The notes under the pieces are model-generated. The model searched no databases. It saw only the letters and a list, made by a program, of their open reading frames with translations, and had not been told where the DNA came from. A stretch of 64,000 nt of DNA from Ascochyta rabiei (Eukaryota > Ascomycota > Dothideomycetes > Pleosporales > Didymellaceae). Below, in pieces: positions 1-9,883 of this stretch; the stretch's first letter is position 1; each line of letters opens with the position of its first letter. The stretch spans positions 124,001-188,000 of the forward strand of contig NC_082419.1 in the NCBI RefSeq assembly GCF_004011695.2, given 5' to 3'. A program made the position numbers and the translations under genes.

Positions 1-392
1 ATGGCGTCTCGCAGATAGTCTTTGTTGGTGATTAATGTTTCGTCGCTCAGAGCGACCATGGCCTTCTCATACAAGGCCTCGTCGTCGAAGTGTTTGTCCT
101 TGGGAAGCCAGCGTTGGCCTTCTTTGACACCGTTCTCTGATGACGGACCCAGGCGAAGTGTTTCAACTCGTGCCGCTCGCCGAGGGTCATTCAGGATGTT
201 GAAGCAGAACCTGTCGATGCGCGGGATCTTCTCGCCTGGATGTATGACTTGGTCAACATGGCGATACAGGTAGGGCATGGCCAGTGTGCTGAGGCTTTTG
301 TTGACTCTAGACAAGGCGTACAGGTCGGCTTGCGTCGAGTACGACGCGACAAATTCGACTAGCTCAGCCGGAAGGAGGGAGAAGCTGGCCAT
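1..392 (-). CDS. F-box-like protein, N-terminal part (runs off the window)
   Basis: This is the first 130 codons of a gene read leftwards and cut by the window edge. The protein opens with MASFSLLPAELVEFVASY and continues with ALSRVNKSLSTLAMPYLYRHV. The pattern 'LPxEL..V...S..DL..LSRVNKSL..LAMPYLYRHV' is typical of fungal F-box domains that bind Skp1 in SCF ubiquitin ligases. The following part, with the words ARVETLRLGP, suggests the leucine-rich or beta-strand body that usually follows. The start is the first ATG directly before the F-box, and no stop occurs down to base 1. Its substrate cannot be told. A second F-box gene lies at 5.2 kb, but the two are not close copies. Confidence 0.7.
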   Translation of the reverse strand, partial: MASFSLLPAELVEFVASYSTQADLYALSRVNKSLSTLAMPYLYRHVDQVIHPGEKIPRIDRFCFNILNDPRRAARVETLRLGPSSENGVKEGQRWLPKDKHFDDEALYEKAMVALSDETLITNKDYLRDA

Positions 393-816
393 GATGGGCA
401 GAATGGAGGTAAGGCGTTGCGGTCAAGATCCAGCGCTGTGGCAGTATAGCGAGGGAACATGCTTGGCGAGCGGTGCTGCCTAACGATCTACCGGTAACGA
501 GTGTGGCTAGGCCCCATCGATAGCACGTCGCGAGTCTGCGCAGTCAGCTGTGTCCTTGCGCAAGTTCATACTGTTCATCAGTTGATGAGTACGCATGGTC
601 CACTCAAACGCGCTTTGCCCTCAAGCTCGTGAAATGACGCGGGAGCATACACCCACACACCGCTTCTACCGCAGATTTCGCTTCTCACTCGCAACGAGTT
701 TCAGCCACGCAGGTGTTCTGAGGAGTCTTGGACGTCTCTTTGTGTTGCTGGAATACTGCCCAGAGATCTAGTGGTGGTGAGCGGCGGTTCGAAGAGATGG
801 CTCTTCGCATCGTGGG
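393..816. other. Intergenic, upstream of the partial F-box gene
   Basis: No open frame with protein-like composition. It presumably holds the promoter of the leftward F-box gene. It ends in the 8-bp sequence ATCGTGGG (809-816), which is the left target-site duplication of the hAT-type element. Confidence 0.5.
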
Positions 817-1263
817 CAGGGTTGTCAACAATCAAATAGATTCAATAATATTGTTTTAATTTTGTTTAATTATTCAAAACAATTAAACAAATTGCCGCTG
901 CCCTTAATAATTAAACAAAATTAATACTCTAGCTTCTAATTATTGCATCTGTTTAAATCTGTTTAAATATTTAAGCAAGGGTAGTAGAAAGGGTTAGGAA
1001 TGTTATGTAGAAAAGAAAAGGTCACGTAATGTCACGTAATTAGGGCTTAGCTAAGGCTGCCCCTAACTGCCTATGCTATGTGCCCTACCTTCCCAGCTAC
1101 CTGCCAGCTACCTGCCCCTTTTTTTAATATTCAATTAATTAAACAAACAAAACTAGCTAATTAGAGCTTAATTTTTAATTAAACAAAAGCCTGTAGCTAA
1201 GAATTGTTAAACAAATTAAACAGAGGCCTAAAATATTGTTTGTTTTGTTTGTTGACAAGCCTG
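817..1263. mobile_element. hAT-type MITE, 447 bp, with TIRs and 8-bp TSD
   Basis: The element begins CAGGGTTGTCAACAATCAAA and its right end, read in reverse, begins CAGGCTTGTCAACAAACAAA, so the terminal inverted repeats match at 18 of 20 bases. The direct repeat ATCGTGGG flanks it at 809-816 and 1264-1271. Terminal CAGG followed by TTGTCAAC plus an 8-bp target duplication is the hallmark of the hAT superfamily. The interior is short, very AT-rich and holds no transposase frame, so this is a non-autonomous MITE. Inside is a direct repeat of GTCACGTAAT near 1020-1040. The intact duplication and near-perfect ends suggest a fairly recent insertion. It would move only if a full hAT transposase exists elsewhere. 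Confidence 0.88.
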
Positions 1264-3005
1264 ATCGTGGGGCAAGGCAGAATTCACTACCCCGCACCGA
1301 ACGCACCCATGTCGAACAGACAACCACCGATATCGGAAAAGTCGACCACGTTCGATTTTGACCACATTCTTGTGAAAAAGCTCGGCAGGTACAACATTCG
1401 ATGGTTTCTGTGTCCGGCACCCGAGTCGCCGGAAAGCCGTCAGGTCTGCTTGTGTCCAGAGCAGAGGAATGTATGTTTGCGGAATGGGGTCACACAGCAA
1501 TGCCACGTTGCCGCGAAGGGTTCTGAGGACGGATAGCACAATACTCAGACGACTGTCAGAGATATCACTGTATGTCGATGGGTCGGCGTAGGGTGTTGTC
1601 GCACTTTGGGTAGTGATTGCAAGATTGTTCAACTTGGACGAAACAACGAACAAACTATGTTTGCAGATTAGAGTCCTCGGGACGTTGCCGAGGCGCTCAG
1701 CAGCACTTCTCGAATAGGATATCGGTCTAACATGATGACTGGCCAGGCACAGAGTCGGGAGAGGCAAGTTCTTCTGAGTTCAGGGATTGGATGTTGCGAG
1801 CCTTGCTTGTGTATTGAGCTAGGTATTGATGAAACACAGGGCTTACAGGTCGTACGTCATTCGTAGGGTTCCGCTCTGCCCGCACGCAATTAATAGATAT
1901 GGCTGCTATGCAGCTCGAGTTCCAGAACAACGCAGTTCGAGTCGCCTTGCGAAGATCTTGGTAGTACACTTGAGTGTGACTGCGGAGAATTGGTTGCCAC
2001 GGAATGTGCCCGTGAGAGTGTGGGCTACTAGCACTGATTTGACGACCTCGTTATCAAATCTCAAGCCTGCTGAACGGGAGGCATCTTCGCCACCAACCTT
2101 CGAAGGCAAGGCTGGACGTTTAGACGTCCCTGCCAAGGGCATCTGCGTTTCCCGCATTGAGCAAGCGCGAATCTAGCGCAATCCCCCTCTGGTTGGCGAT
2201 GGTCTGAATATTTCCACTGCGTGCCAACGGCAACTTCTCCCTTCCTCTTGTCGCTGGTCAAGTGCCAAGCCTCACTGACGTCCACCTCTGGCTGTCATGA
2301 TGTGGCGACGGCGGTTCCGTGTTTATGATGATGCTCGTAGAGTTCTCCGTCGCTGGCACCATGGTAGTGGGATTTCAGGCCACGCGTTGCTGTCATAACC
2401 GCAAACGGATAACGACTACAACAACACTGTGTCGTCATTTCACAAAAACACCTTTGTACAGTCGCCACTTACGGCTGGCTACCGAACGCCCTGTACTCTC
2501 TGCCGCTCCGTGGTGACCATACAGCGCCTAGGCTCGAACTGAGGTGCCGAGAGGGACTGGCAGTAACGCCCCACCGTAGCTATCCTACGCGTCAAAGATC
2601 GAAGTGAGGATCGAGGAACAGGCAGGTGTCTCCTGCAATCTCTCGCTTAGTCTTAGCTTCGTTCCTCAAAATGCCTGGGCAACCAACGTCACTGCATCTC
2701 CATGCATCTGTTGATCGCCTACTTTCCTTTCATCACAGTCTTGACGACGTTCTTTTGATCAGCAACTACTGAGCCACCCCACACTCTTTGCCATCCTCTG
2801 TATCAATTCTCCACGCTCCTTTGTTGGTGGTCGCCGAAGTCGCGCTTGACCCGGAACGACAATCGCTGCTTTCGTCGAAGCTGTCAGTAAGTTGGCTTTT
2901 CTTCCACCACACAGTCAATAGTGGCAATCTTGCAATGAGGTCTTCACCTCCATCCGGGTGTTGCGTTTCCGGTAGATCTGGACGGGCGCAGATTGACCGT
3001 TGCAG
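1264..3005. other. Spacer with a possible decayed minus-strand gene
   Basis: Minus-strand open stretches at 1228-1767, 1727-1969 and 1906-2157 overlap in different frames. They contain short runs that look protein-like, such as FDNEVVKSVLV and LSIVLSVLRTL, but no domain I recognise. The leftmost runs into the MITE and ends inside it. This could be the remains of an F-box-type gene cut by the element, or chance. From about 2300 to 3005 I see only AT/GC-balanced sequence, presumably the promoter of the CAP gene. Confidence 0.3.
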
Positions 3006-3014
3006 TATATATAT
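3006..3014 (+). promoter_or_regulatory. TATA box of the CAP gene
   Basis: A TATATATAT run lies about 75 bases before the ATG at 3087, in a CA-rich leader with little secondary structure. The spacing fits a fungal TATA promoter with a short 5' leader, as expected for a strongly regulated secreted protein. Confidence 0.5.
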
Positions 3015-3086
3015 CGACAGTGATTCTACTTCAGAACACACATCAAACAGCACACAATCACCTCCAAGCTCTTGGTTCTCTTGACA

Positions 3087-4121
3087 ATGCATTCTTCCGC
3101 TCTCCTCACTTCTGCATTCGCAGTGGGCGCTCTGGCTTGGCCTAACCCGTTTGAAAAGCGCCAGCAAGCTACTGTTACGGTTACGGTCACGTTCAACCCA
3201 TACGCAACGCCTGCATGGACTGCGCCGCATTTCTCGCAAACACCCAACACACGTCGTCCTACAAACGCCCCGCCTCTATGGACTCCTCCACGTGTGGGTG
3301 CTTCGAGTGTCGTAGCCAACCCTGCCCCCATTAGATCATCTTCTGTCACATCGAGGCCTGCTGTGCCCATTACCTCGACCAGGCCTTCTTCTTCTGTACC
3401 ACCCGTTATTGCTCCCATCTCCAACAGGCCGTCCACCTCGGTCGCTGTCCCTGTGTCAGTTCCGTCTGTCGGCGTCCCTAGACCGTCATCTTCTTCTATC
3501 AGAGCGCCGGGAGCGTCCTCCAGCGCCGCTCCAACGGCTGCGCCTTCAGCTATTGCTGGGAACGATCACATTTCCGGTACATCGCAAGCTTCTCTTTCAG
3601 TCGGACCCGAGTATCAGCGAGCGATTCTCTATCACCACAATGCTGCTCGCGCTAACCACAATGCCGGCCCATTGGTTTGGGACGATGCCGTTGCTCAGAC
3701 TGCCGCCCAGGCTGCCAACACTTGCAAGTTTGAACACTACATCCCTACGGGAGCCAACCAGGGACAGAACCTTTTCACTACTTCCGGTACTGTCTTCAAT
3801 GTCACTGCCGGTATAACCGAGAGCTGGTACAAGGGCGAGTTCCAAGCTATGCTGCCTTACTTCGGCGCGGCAAACATTCCCGATGATGTTTTCCACAACG
3901 TTGGTCATCTCACACAAGTGCTCTGGAAGGGCACTACCAAGGTGGGCTGCGTCTCTCTTGATTGCGGCACCAGGATGATGGTTGGCGGCCAGCCATCCAA
4001 CTTGAACAAGTACACAGTCTGCAACTACTCGCCTCCAGGCAACGTTTATGGCCAATACGCAACCAATGTCGGTTCACCCATTAGCCAGAGTGATGCTGCA
4101 CTAGGTCACTGGTATGACTAA
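3087..4121 (+). CDS. Secreted CAP/PR-1-like (SCP) protein
   Basis: Single-exon gene, 344 aa. Residues 1-17 form a signal peptide (MHSSALLTSAFAVGALA), followed by a Kex2-type KR at 24-25. A Pro/Ser/Thr-rich linker of about 130 residues follows, probably O-glycosylated. The C-terminal half is a CAP domain: HHNAARANHNAGPLVWDDAV opens it, CKFEHY supplies a conserved His, GQNLF follows, and the signature HNVGHLTQVLWKGTTKVGC and YTVCNYSPPGNV close it. Fungal CAP proteins (yeast Pry, plant-pathogen PR-1-like) bind sterols and fatty acids outside the cell and can act as virulence factors. The start is the ATG after a CA-rich leader. An upstream in-frame TTG at 3072 is not used as a start. Confidence in the family is very high; the ligand is inferred. 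Confidence 0.95.
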   Translation: MHSSALLTSAFAVGALAWPNPFEKRQQATVTVTVTFNPYATPAWTAPHFSQTPNTRRPTNAPPLWTPPRVGASSVVANPAPIRSSSVTSRPAVPITSTRPSSSVPPVIAPISNRPSTSVAVPVSVPSVGVPRPSSSSIRAPGASSSAAPTAAPSAIAGNDHISGTSQASLSVGPEYQRAILYHHNAARANHNAGPLVWDDAVAQTAAQAANTCKFEHYIPTGANQGQNLFTTSGTVFNVTAGITESWYKGEFQAMLPYFGAANIPDDVFHNVGHLTQVLWKGTTKVGCVSLDCGTRMMVGGQPSNLNKYTVCNYSPPGNVYGQYATNVGSPISQSDAALGHWYD

Positions 4122-5213
4122 ACCCACTTGGTCATATATTTCAATTTGTATAATTTCCTTTCTATCCATTTCCTAGGCGTCGAAATGTTGCTCGGTGGCG
4201 TGGATGTTCACATCAGCAAGAGTCTTGTCTTTTATCCCATCCTCTTGGGGCTCGTATTTCTATGCGCTCGCCCGGGAGCCATTAGTTAGGGGTCACAATT
4301 TGTGGAGCGCGCTTAACTGTACATGCCAACAATTCACAGTCTTTACGAGACGTTACGCCATTATGAAACTATCAATAGATTATTCTTTGCAAAACATTGA
4401 TTTCAATTCAATTGTTGGTCCTTCTGGCGGCTGACCGTGTCCCTTCAGACATCACATGTACTGGAGTACTAGCATTAGTGTACCGAGCGTCTTGACGCAT
4501 TGCTGTACGTCGTACACGAAGCTTAAGTTGACACTCAATGCTGTAATATCCATGTCTCCCCTGTCGTCATCGTCCCAACAAACATCAATAGCTCAACTTA
4601 GCAACCGTTCTGACATTCATTTCACTTCTATCGCGTGCACATTCACCGTTTCTACCTTCTACTGCAGCAATATATTTACTAATGCCGCGAGATTACGGCC
4701 TCAACACGCCCAGCTGCCTTTCCCGAACCAACCCAGGCCATCTCAATGTGTGAACTACACGCTGCCGCACACGACCGCACCGCTTGATCGTCTGTGTTAA
4801 GCTGGGAGTGGCTCTATTATCAAGCGAAAGTGTGTCTGAGTTGACTGTGTTGGATTCGTGCTTTGTGGATATGATTGCTGGATGATTATCGCGTGAAGTA
4901 TTCTGGATAGATGAGGGGGTTCTTGGTGTCTGGCTATGGTACTTGGGTGAGAGGTGTGAAACTCTAGTGTTCTTCCATGATCCCGGCTGCGGTGCCTTCG
5001 TATGTGTGAAGTGTGTTCCAGTAGCGGTGGTCGGTTGTGATTCTATGGCGGGGAGTGCTGCAGTGCTGTTAGCCGAGCGCTGTAGGCGAAGCCAAATGAA
5101 GGTGAAGGCAACACGGGCCCATTTCCACTGAAATTCACCCTCCACCAGAATCCTGCTCAACCACCTCTCCTCCACTACTGCCTGAAAGCTCGTTTTGCGC
5201 GACTACACCTACT
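4122..5213. other. Intergenic, 1.1 kb
   Basis: 3' flank of the CAP gene and leader of the F-box gene. Short open stretches exist on both strands but none has protein-like composition or a splice pattern. No repeat was seen. Confidence 0.5.
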
Positions 5214-7002
5214 ATGGCCATCAAAGGCAACAGCTTTGGTGGTTTGTCCACTGAGCTTGAGTACATGATACTTGCTTTCGTAAGCTATCGAACCGCGCCT
5301 TCTGACAAGTGCTGATCAAATACAGCTGCCTTGCTGCGAACTCAGGACCGCTCGTCTTGTGAACAAGAAGTGGGCGGTTGAAGCAGCATCATTGTTATTC
5401 GATACAGTCAGGATCAGCCTTAGTGATACCGAGAATCGAAAGGTGAACGCCCTCATTGACGGTCCGCTAGGTGGTTTTCTCAGCAGCGTTAGAGATCTGT
5501 GCATCTCCGATTCACCCAGGTTCCACTCGCGGGAAGGGGTAAGGACTAGTTTACTTCGACTGCTCGGCGCCCTCCCCAGAGATACTCTGACCACCTTTCG
5601 GTGTCTTATTCCTCTCGATCAGCACACCATCGGCATTCTTCTACGTACCCAGTCGCGGCTCAATCATCTGGATGTACCAGTAGACATGAACGAGCAAAAT
5701 GGCTTGCCAGGACCAAATTTTGTCCGTGCAAACTTGCTTTGTCTCCGTCGCCTAGTTATCACAGTCACAGGCGGAGTCGGCACCACGTACCAGGGATATT
5801 CTGCTTGGTTTTCGTACTTTTCTCTACTGGAGGAATTGTGCATACAGGGCGGTTCCTATGAGGTTGACTACTTCGAAGGTTGGACGCCACCGAGAAGCAA
5901 CGCACTGCTCAAACTTCGCTATCTCTTGCTAAACGATATGTTCCTTGCAGACTCAGTTTCAGACCTTTCTGAACAAATACATTTGCCATCACTGCAGAAT
6001 TTAGCAATAAGACGATGCAAAGGTACTGCTGCGCTACTGGAATCGTTCACTGCAGAATTCCCCAAATTAGAAGACAATGCTCTCGAAGTGTTTGAGCAAA
6101 CCAACGCACAAGATCTGCAGGATCATGAAGCTGCTTCAAGACTTCTCCAAGTCTTGAACAGGCTTCAGGTTGTTATTTTGACCAACGAGACTTATCTCGA
6201 CGATTCTCTTCTCGACTTGACAGCTCTCTGTGAGGTAGGTCGCACAATTCGCGCTGTGCACATCAGCACTTCCCTGGGAACCCGCTACTACAACGCCGAC
6301 GAACTCAAGCAACTCTCTGCAACGTGTCCCAATATAGAGTTCTTATGCATTGGTCTAGTCAATCTTTGGAAAGACATCAATGATACTGAGATCCTGGACG
6401 ACTTCGAGTTGTTTCCACCGAGTGGAGGCTCGCCAACACGTGTTGAGTTGAGAAAATCACTCGTAGGCAATGACTGCAGCGGAGCTTCTGAACGTTACAT
6501 GACTGACAACCTACAGGAGATCTTGGCTGGACTATCAAAGCTCCGTACTCTGAGCATCGCCAACCACCCACTTGTAACCTCCACAATGGCCGAATGCCGA
6601 TACCGCCATCAGCGGCTGGCCGACTCAATTATATCATTTCTTGCAGAGCTTGGATCGCCGATTGAACTGATCATCTTCAACCCAGCTTACAAAGACAACT
6701 TGCCCGACTATCTCCTTCCGGACTCCAGCGGTCATAGGTGGCCTTTCTACTCTTATCAAAGAGGCACTATTTCTTTTGCGACTGCAGTACCCCGCCCAGT
6801 TGGTATGGTCGTCGCTGTACCTATCAAGCGCGAGGAAATTGGTTTGATCGAGCCATTGTATAATTACTTCGATCAAGCTAAACTTGATCTGCTGTGGGAT
6901 GGAGCGCGTAATCATGTCTACGGAGCACACAGAGGGAGGTATAGGCACACAAAGAAATACCAGAGCACGTTGAGAGAGCAACAAGGCATGGGGGAATCTT
7001 AG
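5214..7002 (+). CDS. F-box protein with LRR-like body
   Basis: Two exons: 5214-5279 and 5326-7002, with a 46-nt GTAAGC...TACAG intron between; 580 aa. The intron interrupts the F-box itself. Exon 1 gives GGLSTELEYMILAF and exon 2 continues LPCCELRTARLVNKKWAVEA, together a standard fungal F-box of about 40 residues. The body has repeated leucine-spaced stretches (RLVITV, LEELCIQGG, LRYLLLNDMFL, LQNLAIRRCKG, LRTLSIANHP), suggesting a leucine-rich-repeat fold for substrate recognition in an SCF ligase. The start was chosen because it restores the first F-box helix; no ATG precedes the F-box in the second exon. No partner or substrate can be named. Genes of this type are numerous and fast-evolving in Dothideomycetes and Eurotiomycetes. 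Confidence 0.85.
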
Positions 7003-7214
7003 GTTTTCCTATATGGATTATTTCGTTCCGGTGCTAGTGATCGTCTTCAGTAGTGAACGCATATACAGTGACCTCACCTTCGTCGTGTAGTGTGATGGCG
7101 TACATTTCGCAGTTTCTCCGCTCAACTTTGATACCATGTGGCCGCTTAGTTTTAGACCCTACTCAAGAGTACTGTTCTTCCACTACAGTTTTGAGCTCAA
7201 ACGTGATTTTGTAA

Positions 7215-7985
7215 GCCCTCATACCGTTTTATTGGACGTGAATCAGCTGCCCAGTCCTCTATAGCATCCTCGCACAATCCACCAGCACGTACCACACATT
7301 CGAAGGAGCTGTAAATGCGCTCAACTTTGTTATCATGAAGACGCCTTTTGCGCCGCGGAGACTGGTGACTTGCTCCACCGCCCTGGCTCCAACCCACGAT
7401 ACATTTCTCCGTCCAACGCTCCCCCTTCTTCCTCGCCGTCTCGTATCTACTGTGTATCTCCTCCGCCTCTTTCGTATCGGTAACTACATCGGAGCTGCGA
7501 GGCAATTCAAACTTGCAATTCAGATCTTCCAGCTCAGCAACACGCTTCAACTCGCGCACAACCCTCGTGACATAGTCGTGGAACGCCGTCCTCTTCTTCC
7601 CCCCATCCGCCTCCCCACCTTCCAGATCCGAGAGCGTCTTGACCTGCACTTTAACATGCCCACCGTTCCGCGCTGTGGCGCCGCTGCACAGCTGTCACGC
7701 GTCAAGGAGCACGACTTGGATTTTTCCTTTCCCACTCTCTTCATTGCTAGACCCGCTTCCCACTCCATCCTGCTTCTGTAGCTCAGCTTCGCCCTTACCC
7801 GCATCTGTGTCGGTCGGGGTGAGAATTTGATACGCAGCCAACACCGCCGCGAGTCCCGCTCCCACGACCACGACATCGCACTCCCCCGGCAAGCGCGGCG
7901 AGGAGCGCAGATCAGCGTAGACGTGTGGGTCGCAGAGCCAGTAGCTAGGGACAGGGCTGGGAACAGGGAGGATCTAGCGCGTCAT
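7215..7985 (-). pseudogene. FAD-dependent oxidoreductase (DAO family), decayed and truncated
   Basis: Reading left from 7985 gives the N-terminus of a DAO-type (PF01266) fungal oxidoreductase: VPSYWLCDPH, then the Rossmann dinucleotide motif DVVVVGAGLAAVLAAYQIL at about 7875-7820, then VVLLDA and, past a stop, QLCSGATARNGGHVKVQ, the FAD-contacting segment. Several lesions are visible. TAG at 7976-7974 is codon 4. TGA at 7697-7695 splits LLDA from QLCSGAT in the same frame. A frame shift follows near 7380, after which the other frame reads QVTSLRGAKGVF. Another TAG sits at 7261-7259. Only the first 220 or so of the family's usual 450-550 residues remain. The C-to-T-type change at the TGA (CGA would give Arg) would fit RIP or plain decay. 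No functional product is expected. Confidence 0.85.
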
Positions 7986-8479
7986 GCTCGAGTCGCGGTG
8001 CTGTGTTGATCGCGTAGGTAGCGTGATGGTGTCTGATATGGCGTGGTACGGTATGGTGTGCTGCGTGCTATCGTGCTATCGTGCTGCGTGCTGCGTGCTG
8101 CGTGCTGCCGTACTGCCGTACCATCGCGTCACCGTATACCTCCTTATCCTGCAACCCCTAGTCCCAGGCTACAAATCGACCTAGTCCATGACCGAACCGG
8201 GTGGTCATCCACTGCTCCACCGTCCCGTACTTCACATAACCTCACACATCCAACCCCCCTGCGCATCCACCGTGCCGTGCGCAGTCAATCGCGTGTCCCA
8301 CTCCACCATCCTACACCATCCTACGCAATCCCAATCAAACCAGTCCTGGCCTTCTCCTCGCCTGCCCTATCCCATCCTATCCTACACCAATCGCATCCAC
8401 TCTACCAAGCATCAAGCACCTTTCAAGCACCAAAAAAAGTCCACCGCACCTCATCGGTACCTATCCAATCCCTCGTCCA

Positions 8480-8515
8480 GAGCAAGGGATAGCCAGTGAG
8501 CAAGGGATAGCCAGT
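8480..8515. repeat. 18-bp tandem duplication
   Basis: Two perfect copies of GAGCAAGGGATAGCCAGT stand head to tail. They are followed by the start of a third (GAGCG). Confidence 0.9.
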
Positions 8516-8730
8516 GAGCGCATGAACAGACAGAAACCAAGCAAGCGCTCCGTGCCACCCACGAGCCAACAACCCTCTACATCTATCTACACACAAGCCT
8601 ACCGCAGTCCCAGGCGAAAGCAGAGTCGCACAGCACAGCCGGTGCGGCGAGTCCAGTGCAGCGCCGCGCAACGATCCGTGTGTGGGTTGCAACGAGCGCG
8701 CACGCGCGGATGCCGGTGCTGCAGATGGCC

Positions 8731-8752
8731 GAGAGAGAGAGAGAGAGAGAGA
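8731..8752. repeat. (GA)11 microsatellite
   Basis: An uninterrupted run of GA dinucleotides in noncoding DNA. Confidence 0.95.
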
Positions 8753-9035
8753 AGACGCCCGCTAGGCACCCAAATAGTGTGAAGTCAAAAGCAAAATATA
8801 AAAGATGAAAAATCGCCAGTCGGACTGGACTTCTTTCCTACCTAAGCCTCTGCCGGCTGGCTGGCTGGCCTCCCCCCCCCAGCTTTGCACGCGGGCCATG
8901 CATGCGAGTGACGCTCTCTGCTTCTGCTGGGCGGAGGAGACCTAGCGTACCTACGCCGATGGTATGACCAGCCCTCTGCTCTCGATGATACCACGGCCGC
9001 TGCCGCTGTCTAGCTAGTGACTTCGATCGGCGTTC

Positions 9036-9069
9036 GGCATGGCGTGGTATGGCATGGCATGGCATGGCA
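9036..9069. repeat. (GGCAT)n pentamer tract
   Basis: A short run of GGCAT units with a few GGTAT/GGCGT variants. A TTCC tetramer tract follows within 20 bases. Confidence 0.8.
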
Positions 9070-9883
9070 AGGCATCGCTCGCCCTTCTTTCCTTCCTTCC
9101 TTCCTTCCTACCTATCTATGCCGTGCTGCCGCAGAAGTCATCATCTGCAGGCGAGGAGCCGGATTCGTTGCTTATGCCACCTTCCCAGTTGGTTGCCGTG
9201 CAGTGTTCTTATCTAGACACTGCACGCGATCTACAGATCTGTACATTTGCGCCAATCAGAGCCAAGGAGCCCCCGACTGAGTACTTCGTAACTGCAGATG
9301 AAACACTGCTACAAACCATCAGCAGCAACGTCTCGCCTTCCTTCTTCCACGTAGATGAACAAAATCACAACTACAGCATCACAGCAGAAGAGGGGTTTTG
9401 AGTGGGTAAATCCCGGATCCAGCAGAGCCCAGAAGGGGAGTGCGAGATCTCCGACGGATACGAGTCTTGACTAACTAATCATCCCTACGAAGTGAAGCGA
9501 TAACAAAACTAAACGCCTTTCCAATGCCATGCTGATCGCTCCGTGTCATACAGTCTGTTGAATCGCCGTTCACTACAGTCTGTGTCAACCACCTGATGAT
9601 GCCAATGCGCTACGCAAACCAAAGTAACAAAGGAAAGATACCAAGCGACGAGATAGGGTCGAGAGGATGAGGTTGAGTGGTGTCGGAGAAGAAAGAGTAC
9701 AGGAGAGGAGGAAATGGTATCTACAGTTACAACTGGCCCGGGTATTGTTGTGTTGGTAAGCTCATGGTGGTGTTGAAAGTCCCTAGGATGATAATCTTGT
9801 TTTCCAGACAACGTATTTCAAAACAAAAAGGAAAAAAAAGGGAAAGGGATGAAAGTGTCAAGACTACAAGTGGCGGCAATTGC

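Larger units (their letters stand above)
7986..9883. other. Gene-free, simple-repeat-rich spacer
   Basis: No coding pattern. It holds degenerate TGCTGCG/CTATCGTG repeats near 8070-8130, an 18-bp duplication, a GA tract, a GGCAT tract and a TTCC tract (about 9085-9108). The right end (about 9480-9883) is the 3' flank of the kinase gene. Confidence 0.5.
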
